Assembly (NCBI GenBank): GCA_903913865.1
Contig: CAIWMU010000183.1
Span: forward strand, 1 to 38,057
Length of the DNA: 38,057 nucleotides
Direction: 5' to 3'
Source: an uncultured Verrucomicrobia subdivision 3 bacterium
GTDB lineage: Bacteria > Verrucomicrobiota > Verrucomicrobiia > Limisphaerales > UBA8199
The position numbers and the translations under genes are program-made. Numbering within the stretch: position 1 is the stretch's first letter; every line of letters starts with the position of its first letter. Shown in pieces: positions 33,236 through 38,057 of this stretch. The notes beneath the pieces are model-generated. The model was not told where the DNA came from and made no database searches. It worked only from the letters and a program-made list of their open reading frames with translations.

Positions 33236-33311
33236 TGGTGGAGCCGACAGGGTTCGAACCTGCGACCTCCTGAATGCCATTCAGGCGCTCTACCAACTGA
33301 GCTACGACCCC
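33236..33311 (-). tRNA. tRNA-Ala (anticodon GGC)
   Basis: A complete cloverleaf on the minus strand. The acceptor arm is GGGGTCG (33305-33311) against CGGCTCC (33240-33246) with G-U pairs. The D arm contains AGCTCAGTTGGTAGAGC, the anticodon stem CCTGA/TCAGG encloses loop ATGGCAT with anticodon GGC, and the T arm has GGTTCGAACC. The discriminator is A, and the CCA end is encoded (33236-33238). It reads GCC and GCU codons. Confidence 0.97.
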
Positions 33312-33327
33312 ATCCAGAACGGGGAAA

Positions 33328-33355
33328 ATCTTAGGGGTAATTGAGCGGATGTCAA
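33328..33355 (-). promoter_or_regulatory. Sigma-70-like promoter for tRNA-Ala
   Basis: On the minus strand, a perfect -35 TTGACA (33350-33355) is followed after 16 bases by TAAGAT (33328-33333, four of six matches to the -10 consensus). The mature tRNA starts 16 bases further on, leaving a leader of about 9 bases. Confidence 0.7.
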
Positions 33356-33593
33356 AATGAAAATCCGAAAAATCCACAACAAAGTCCGGAGCGGGATTTA
33401 GCCGGATTGAGAAGGGACGTTCTGCAGGTTCCGGATTTGGAACTGGCACCTGGTGTGGGTGCCTCGATCCACACCGGATTTTTGTTGGTCCATGCCGCAC
33501 CAACCAGATGGCTTTATGAGTTTCGAGAAGCCAACCGGCTTCGAAGGGGGGCGCATCCTGGTTGCCAGAAGCCCCAGCAGGCCCACCAGAACC

Positions 33594-33983
33594 TCATGGT
33601 TCATGCCCGGGAGGGTTCTGATTTTCGAGACAATGCTGAATCGTGGTCAATAACTTTGTTTTGGGCACCGGTTTGCAAAGGTAATCGGTGGCCCCGAGAT
33701 CGAGCCCCGCCCTGATTTGGAGGGGGTCGGAACTGGCCGTCAGAAAAACGAATGGGATTCGCGTTGTTCGTGTCTCCTTTTGCAGAGCTTGCAACACTGC
33801 ATAGCCATCCATGACAGGCATCATGATGTCGCACAGTATCAGGTCTGGCAGCTGTTCCCGGGCCTGCCGGAGTCCTTCCGCCCCATCGGCAGCGGTCAAT
33901 ACGCTGAAGCCTTCCATCAGGAGACGATCCTCCAGAGTGAGCCGGAACAATTCGTCGTCTTCAATCACAAGTATGTTGGCCAT
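33594..33983 (-). CDS. Single-domain response regulator (CheY-like receiver)
   Basis: 129-residue stand-alone receiver with no output domain. The phosphoacceptor is Asp52 (LILCDIMMPVMDG), with the acidic pair Glu8/Asp9-Asp10 (VIEDDE), switch Thr82 (FVFLTASSD) and Lys104 (YLCKPVPK). The start is the ATG at 33983, where the receiver fold begins (MANILVIEDD). The frame is open to 34247, but that extension lies inside the kinase gene in another frame and has no receiver sequence. It starts 7 bases after the kinase stop, so it is cotranscribed and is the likely phosphotransfer partner. Its downstream target is not visible. Confidence 0.95.
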   Translation of the reverse strand: MANILVIEDDELFRLTLEDRLLMEGFSVLTAADGAEGLRQAREQLPDLILCDIMMPVMDGYAVLQALQKETRTTRIPFVFLTASSDPLQIRAGLDLGATDYLCKPVPKTKLLTTIQHCLENQNPPGHEP

Positions 33984-33990
33984 GAGAAGG

Positions 33991-36900
33991 TTATTGGATA
34001 GGAGGTGGCTCGCACGGCTGCCAAGGTAGATGGAATGAGAAAGTGGACCCCTGACCGACCCGGCTCTCAAATTCGATCCTCCCACCCTGCAACTCGGCAC
34101 ACTTCCTGACCACATAGAGGCCAACGCCGGTTCCTTTGATGTTGCCAACATTCCCTCCACGACGAAAGGCGGAGAACATGGTTGCCTGATCGGTTGCCGG
34201 AATGCCAATGCCCTGATCTCGAACGCTAAGCACCCATTCCGCATCAATCCGTCTGATGCTTATAGAAACCGGTGTCAAAGCAGGGGAATATTTGAGGGCG
34301 TTTGCCAACAGGTTGCTGAGCACCCGCTCAAGCAGGTTCTCATCCGCCATGACGAGGCCCTCCGGAGCATCCTTTTCAAACAGGATGGGCGGATGCTTGG
34401 GAAATGCAGCTTGAACAGAGGTGACGATCCTCTGGCACAGGGAGAGAACATCCGTGGGTCGGGGGATGTAAAGAACCCGTCCGGCATCCAGCTGGCCCTG
34501 CAACAGGACTTCCTGAAGCATGTTCGTCAATCGCTGGTTCTCCTGTCGAATCAAATGGAAATATCCAGTTCGCTTCTCAGGAGTCAGACGATCGTAATAA
34601 TCCTCCAACATTTCGGCAGCACCAAGGATTGCGCTCAAAGGAGTGCGGAACTCATGGGAGACCATGCTCACGAAATTGCTCCTGAGCAGACTCAATTCAC
34701 GCTCAGCAGCCAGGGTTCGCAACAGCTCTTCCTCAGCCTGTTTGCGGGAGGTGATGTCGATCATGACGGCCAAAAAATACTGACGTCCCTGGCTGCTGAT
34801 GATTTCGCCGGAGAACAGGCACTGGATGATCGCGCCATCCCTACGGCGAACGTGGACTTCGAAATCCGTCACCGGAGTATTGGATTGTAGCGAATTCGCC
34901 CAGGAGAAAGGGAGTTCGGGGCCAGGGAACATTCCCAAGTCATCCGGGGTATGGCCAAGGACATCCGCTTTTGCGAAACCCATCACCTTTAGGAAAGCAT
35001 CATTGACGTCGAAAAAGCGCAAATCGGGCAGCGTGGAAAGGGACATCAGGGCTGGATTGCTTCGGAAGAGTCGCTCAAAGCGCTGTTGGGCATCCACCTC
35101 GGCAGTAAGATTCTTGCAAACACCAAAGAGGCACTCGGTGCCGTTCCACTTCCCAAACCAGACACGTGTCTCAACCGGGACAAGGGTCCCATCCTTGCGC
35201 TCAAGCGGGAGGGGGCAGCTGGTACGGTCCCCCCGGAACATGGCAGTAAAGATTTCTTCTGCCTCAGCCCGCTTGGGGACCGGATGCAGGTCAAGCACCT
35301 TCATCGAGAGGAGTTCCTCCGGGCTGTATCCAAGCGTTCGCGTGACTGCCGAGTTGGTGAACAAAATCTGGCCAGCCGGTGTGCCTACCAGGATTATGTC
35401 TGTCATGGACTCAAAAAATGTCCTGAAATTGGCCTCGCTTTCCCGGAGCGCTACCTCTGCCCGCTTTCGCTCGGTGATGTCCTGAAAGGTCCCCATCACA
35501 TAGGCACGTCCGCGCTCCGTCATTGGAGCAAGCCCCCGCACTTCAGTCCATATCATCTTGCCTGTGCCCGTGATGCCGGGGCACTCCAACGCAAACCGCT
35601 CACCTGTCTCCAGGCATCGGGTGATACTTTCCTTCAAGGTGGGAATGTATTCGGGGAGGTAGAACTTCAGTCCCTCCGTCAAGCCGGGTTGTCCACTTTG
35701 TTGTGCTTCGATTATCTCGAAGACTCCGGCTGTCCATTCGAGGTAGTCGGTATGAGGGTTGGCTTTCCATCCCGCCAAACGGGCGATTCGCTGAGTTTCG
35801 AGCAGGAACAACTGGCTCTCCCGTAGGGCACTCTCGATTCTGTGGCGTTCAGTGATATCCAGAAAGGTTACGACGGCTCCAACGATCACGCCGTTGCGGC
35901 GTTGCGGGTAGGACCAATATTCTGCAGGGAATGATGAGCCATCGGCCCGCCAGAAGACTTCGTCATCAACATGCGCTGGTTCTCCCTGGACAAACGCCTG
36001 ATATATGCGGCAGTCCTCCACGAGGAAGGGGCTCCCGTCAGCATGCTTCCCATGAATCTCCCAATGCATGTTCTTGCCGAAAAGCTCTTCCGGCCTCTGG
36101 TAGCCGAGAAGCCGGAGACATGAGCTATTACAAAACGTGCAGTTTCCGTCCAGGTCGATGCCGTAAATGGCTTCCGCCGTGGAATTAAGGAGGAGGTGGA
36201 TGTTCTCGTCCCTTTCCTTGAGTGCCGCCTCGGCCTCTTTTCGGTCTGTTATGTCCCAATTGGTGCCGACCATTCGTAATGGCTGACCGGAAGGGCTGTG
36301 CTGTATCAGGGCCAGAGCGCGGATATGGCGGACGCTCCGATCTGGTGAAAGCACCCGGAACTCCGTGTTGAAATCCTCCTGCCCGCTCAGAGCTTTCTGG
36401 ATTTCGTCGAACATGCGCTGCCTGTCTTCGGGGTGAACTCCCGCTATCCATGCCTCATAGGCACCGCTGAACTGCTCCCGGGTGGTGCTATAGAGGCGGA
36501 ACATCTGGTCATCCCAAGTCAGCGTGTTTGATATGACATCATAATCCCAGATCCCCACGCCTCCTGCGGATGTGGCCAGACCAAGTCGTTCAGTGGCTTG
36601 CTGGAGGTCAGCGGTGAGTTGGTGAGCAAGCCGTCGTGCATTGTATCGGGTGTTTCGAAGTGAGTGAAGCAACCCGGCGAGCAGCAGGCTGAGCGCGGTT
36701 CCCGTCGCCGCCACCGCCCAAACCCCTCCCTGAACGCCACCGCCCGGGTGGGCGGTTTGGGTGAATGACAAGGTCCAGCGCCGTCCAGCATATGTGACCG
36801 GAGATTGAATTGAAAAGCCATTGGCAGGTGGTTGGTTTGAACCAAAGGTCGCGTGGGTGTCATGCAGGAGATGGTCCGGGGAAGGGTCCTCGCCATCGTA

Positions 36901-37719
36901 TGTCTCCAGCCGGATGCTCTGGCGTTTGGGAGAGCCCCACTCCCCAAGAATTCCCCGCATCAGGTCATTCATCCGATAGGGGCTGTAAACCCAACCTTGA
37001 AGCGCAGCACGTCGGTCCGCCACGGTGGCTATGGGCAGGTCGTGTTTGTAAATCGGGACGAACATCAATGTGCCAGCCTGAACATCAGTGGATGTCTCCT
37101 GAACCAGTTTGACTTTGCCAGTAAGTGCCGTGGTGTTCTCGTCCCTGGCAAGCTCCATTGCAGATCGGCGGGTGGATTCAGAGAACATGTCGTAGCCGAA
37201 GGCGCGCAGATTCCGATTTGTGAACGGCTCCAAATAAATGATGGAGGTGATAATCTCACGGTTTCCGGGAGGCCACACGTGGTAATCGGGGAATCCCTCG
37301 CTACGGATCGCCCGCTCATGGGCTTCCAATCCCCCCGGTGCCACGAGTAACGCGTGGCCGATGCCCTGGATTCCAGGAAGGTATTCATCGACCCTCAGGC
37401 TTGTGACGAAGTTGTGCCATTCGGAGCGGGTTACGTTGGTCGATGCCGCAAAAAGTCCAGCCACGCTTCTAAGGATTTGTTCGTGATCCTTTAGTCGGGA
37501 TTTTACCTTGAGCCCAATTTCCCGGCAGGCGAAGTCAAATTCCAATCTGTCGCTTGCCACGTTGTCCGACTGGGAGTGCCGCGTGGCTAGAACAGTGGCA
37601 AGTAAACCGAGCGCGAAGATCAGTAGAGTGGGGCCGTAGCGGCTAACCCATCCCGGAGGTGGTTCCGGCAACTTGCCGGGCCCGGCTCCCGGATCGGCAA
37701 TGGGTGGCGATCCTGACAT
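33991..37719 (-). CDS. CHASE-domain, five-PAS sensor histidine kinase
   Basis: 1242-residue membrane sensor kinase. Transmembrane segments at about 28-46 and 328-352 bracket a periplasmic CHASE domain (about 70-265) with YLPGIQGIGHALL, SIIYLEPFTNRNLRAFGYDMF and GKVKLVQET. Five PAS-type segments follow at roughly 378-500, 505-630, 635-755, 760-880 and 885-1000, several ending in the DIT(D/E)RK linker. The HisKA dimerisation helix holds the phosphoacceptor His1022 in SMVSHEFRTPLSAILG. The ATPase domain has ENLLERVLSNLLANALKYS, VRDQGIGIP and GTGVGLYVVRK. CHASE domains sense small extracellular ligands, but the ligand here is unknown. GTG 37725 adds two residues; I chose ATG 37719. It is paired with the receiver gene 7 bases downstream. 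Confidence 0.94.
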   Translation of the reverse strand: MSGSPPIADPGAGPGKLPEPPPGWVSRYGPTLLIFALGLLATVLATRHSQSDNVASDRLEFDFACREIGLKVKSRLKDHEQILRSVAGLFAASTNVTRSEWHNFVTSLRVDEYLPGIQGIGHALLVAPGGLEAHERAIRSEGFPDYHVWPPGNREIITSIIYLEPFTNRNLRAFGYDMFSESTRRSAMELARDENTTALTGKVKLVQETSTDVQAGTLMFVPIYKHDLPIATVADRRAALQGWVYSPYRMNDLMRGILGEWGSPKRQSIRLETYDGEDPSPDHLLHDTHATFGSNQPPANGFSIQSPVTYAGRRWTLSFTQTAHPGGGVQGGVWAVAATGTALSLLLAGLLHSLRNTRYNARRLAHQLTADLQQATERLGLATSAGGVGIWDYDVISNTLTWDDQMFRLYSTTREQFSGAYEAWIAGVHPEDRQRMFDEIQKALSGQEDFNTEFRVLSPDRSVRHIRALALIQHSPSGQPLRMVGTNWDITDRKEAEAALKERDENIHLLLNSTAEAIYGIDLDGNCTFCNSSCLRLLGYQRPEELFGKNMHWEIHGKHADGSPFLVEDCRIYQAFVQGEPAHVDDEVFWRADGSSFPAEYWSYPQRRNGVIVGAVVTFLDITERHRIESALRESQLFLLETQRIARLAGWKANPHTDYLEWTAGVFEIIEAQQSGQPGLTEGLKFYLPEYIPTLKESITRCLETGERFALECPGITGTGKMIWTEVRGLAPMTERGRAYVMGTFQDITERKRAEVALRESEANFRTFFESMTDIILVGTPAGQILFTNSAVTRTLGYSPEELLSMKVLDLHPVPKRAEAEEIFTAMFRGDRTSCPLPLERKDGTLVPVETRVWFGKWNGTECLFGVCKNLTAEVDAQQRFERLFRSNPALMSLSTLPDLRFFDVNDAFLKVMGFAKADVLGHTPDDLGMFPGPELPFSWANSLQSNTPVTDFEVHVRRRDGAIIQCLFSGEIISSQGRQYFLAVMIDITSRKQAEEELLRTLAAERELSLLRSNFVSMVSHEFRTPLSAILGAAEMLEDYYDRLTPEKRTGYFHLIRQENQRLTNMLQEVLLQGQLDAGRVLYIPRPTDVLSLCQRIVTSVQAAFPKHPPILFEKDAPEGLVMADENLLERVLSNLLANALKYSPALTPVSISIRRIDAEWVLSVRDQGIGIPATDQATMFSAFRRGGNVGNIKGTGVGLYVVRKCAELQGGRIEFESRVGQGSTFSFHLPWQPCEPPPIQ

Positions 37720-38057
37720 TGACACAGTTTAATCTTCCGAAGTCGCAGTGTTCTTTGCTTGCCGGGCGGCCCAATCCCCGGCTCCCGCCTCCACCTGTTC
37801 GACGAGCGGTCCGGCACCGATGCGGCTCGCGCCATGAAACCAAGGCTTCGGGTGAGATGATCATAGGATGTGGCCGGATCGTCGGCAAGCTCGGATCGTG
37901 CCCCAATCCTGGCAGAGGCAGGGCCGATTCATCTGGAATTGGGCATGGTGGCTGAGAACCTGCCTTTGAGGCGGTTTTTGCGCAGCCCTGCAAGGAAGGC
38001 GGCGTGCCGAGGGTTTGGTGGTCCACTCGGCGCCGAGACGGTCCTTCAAGGCGCATG
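37720..38057. other. Non-coding or unassigned right-end region
   Basis: About 338 bases upstream of the kinase gene. Frames on both strands (37643-38056 minus, 37861-38049 minus, 37659-37955 plus) give Arg/Pro/Cys-rich products with no family character. Visible structure is a GCCGGG (37761-37766) / CCCGGC (37777-37782) hairpin and a 12-bp perfect palindrome CTCGGCGCCGAG at 38026-38037. The kinase promoter should lie near the left side, but none is obvious. Confidence 0.4.

Noticed and set aside
33398-33604. 68-codon minus-strand frame overlapping the receiver stop by 11 bases
   Set aside because: The overlap is suggestive, but the product has no domain, membrane or family features, and the region looks like ordinary trailing sequence.
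33984-34247. 88-residue N-terminal extension of the response regulator
   Set aside because: The receiver fold starts at the ATG at 33983. The extension overlaps the kinase C-terminal coding sequence in another frame.
37643-38056. 137-codon minus-strand frame at the right edge
   Set aside because: It overlaps the kinase N-terminus, and its Arg/Pro/Ser-rich composition does not resemble a real protein.
1-38057. CRISPR array, prophage, integron or toxin-antitoxin pair
   Set aside because: No regularly spaced repeats, phage structural genes, integrase or characteristic small gene pairs were seen on either strand.

Overview
This is a chromosomal window that most resembles Verrucomicrobiota (perhaps a Limisphaerales/Pedosphaera-like lineage). 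The evidence is indirect. There are secreted enzymes with Ig-like, Fn3 and LamG modules, a non-heme URO-D-family protein beside a GH106 enzyme, an abundance of glycan genes without SusC/SusD, and a CHASE-multiPAS kinase. No rRNA or marker phylogeny could be run. Base composition looks moderately GC-rich throughout, and only the extreme left edge shows a mobile element.

Layout. 1-141 is the end of an IS66-like insertion sequence: a minus-strand first-ORF start plus a GTAAGCG terminal inverted repeat. 482-4291 (+) is smc, closed by a hairpin terminator. 4377-12389 is a minus-strand block of an OprO/P-like porin, a sulfate-binding protein, a GH76-LamG-Fn3 secreted enzyme and a secreted EEP-family phosphodiesterase/nuclease with an Ig-like domain. 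12683-23398 is a plus-strand block of a URO-D-family protein, a giant GH106 enzyme with a LamG insert, tilS, ftsH, rpe and a phosphohexomutase. 23502-26731 (-) is leuD, a GH20 hexosaminidase and pdxH, very tightly packed. 26965-28314 (+) is a Tat-type Gfo/Idh/MocA oxidoreductase, convergent with fucI (28402-30198, -) across a 14-bp perfect hairpin. 30570-31742 (+) is a fused chorismate mutase/prephenate dehydrogenase of the enteric T-protein type. 31892-33096 (-) holds a YfcE-type phosphodiesterase and a DUF6580 membrane protein. 33236-33311 (-) is tRNA-Ala(GGC) with a recognisable promoter. 33594-37719 (-) is a CHASE/5xPAS histidine kinase with a stand-alone receiver. The last 340 bases hold no convincing gene.

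How it fits together. Housekeeping functions (SMC, TilS, FtsH, Rpe, LeuD, PdxH, TyrA, tRNA-Ala) are interleaved with genes for using deoxysugar- and aminosugar-containing glycans (GH106, GH76, GH20, FucI, phosphohexomutase, Gfo/Idh/MocA). There are no sulfatases, no SusC/D pair and no dedicated regulator, so this is not a classical polysaccharide utilisation locus. The porin and sulfate-binding protein look like an outer-membrane/periplasmic anion-capture pair whose ABC permease must lie elsewhere.

The most noteworthy items are the porin-Sbp pair, the URO-D/GH106 pair with a LamG domain inside the GH106 scaffold, the enteric-like TyrA fusion, the related C-terminal modules on two neighbouring secreted enzymes, a poly-C tract in ftsH, and an EEP enzyme whose usual Asp-His pair reads Gln-His. 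I see no CRISPR array, prophage or recognisable defence island.
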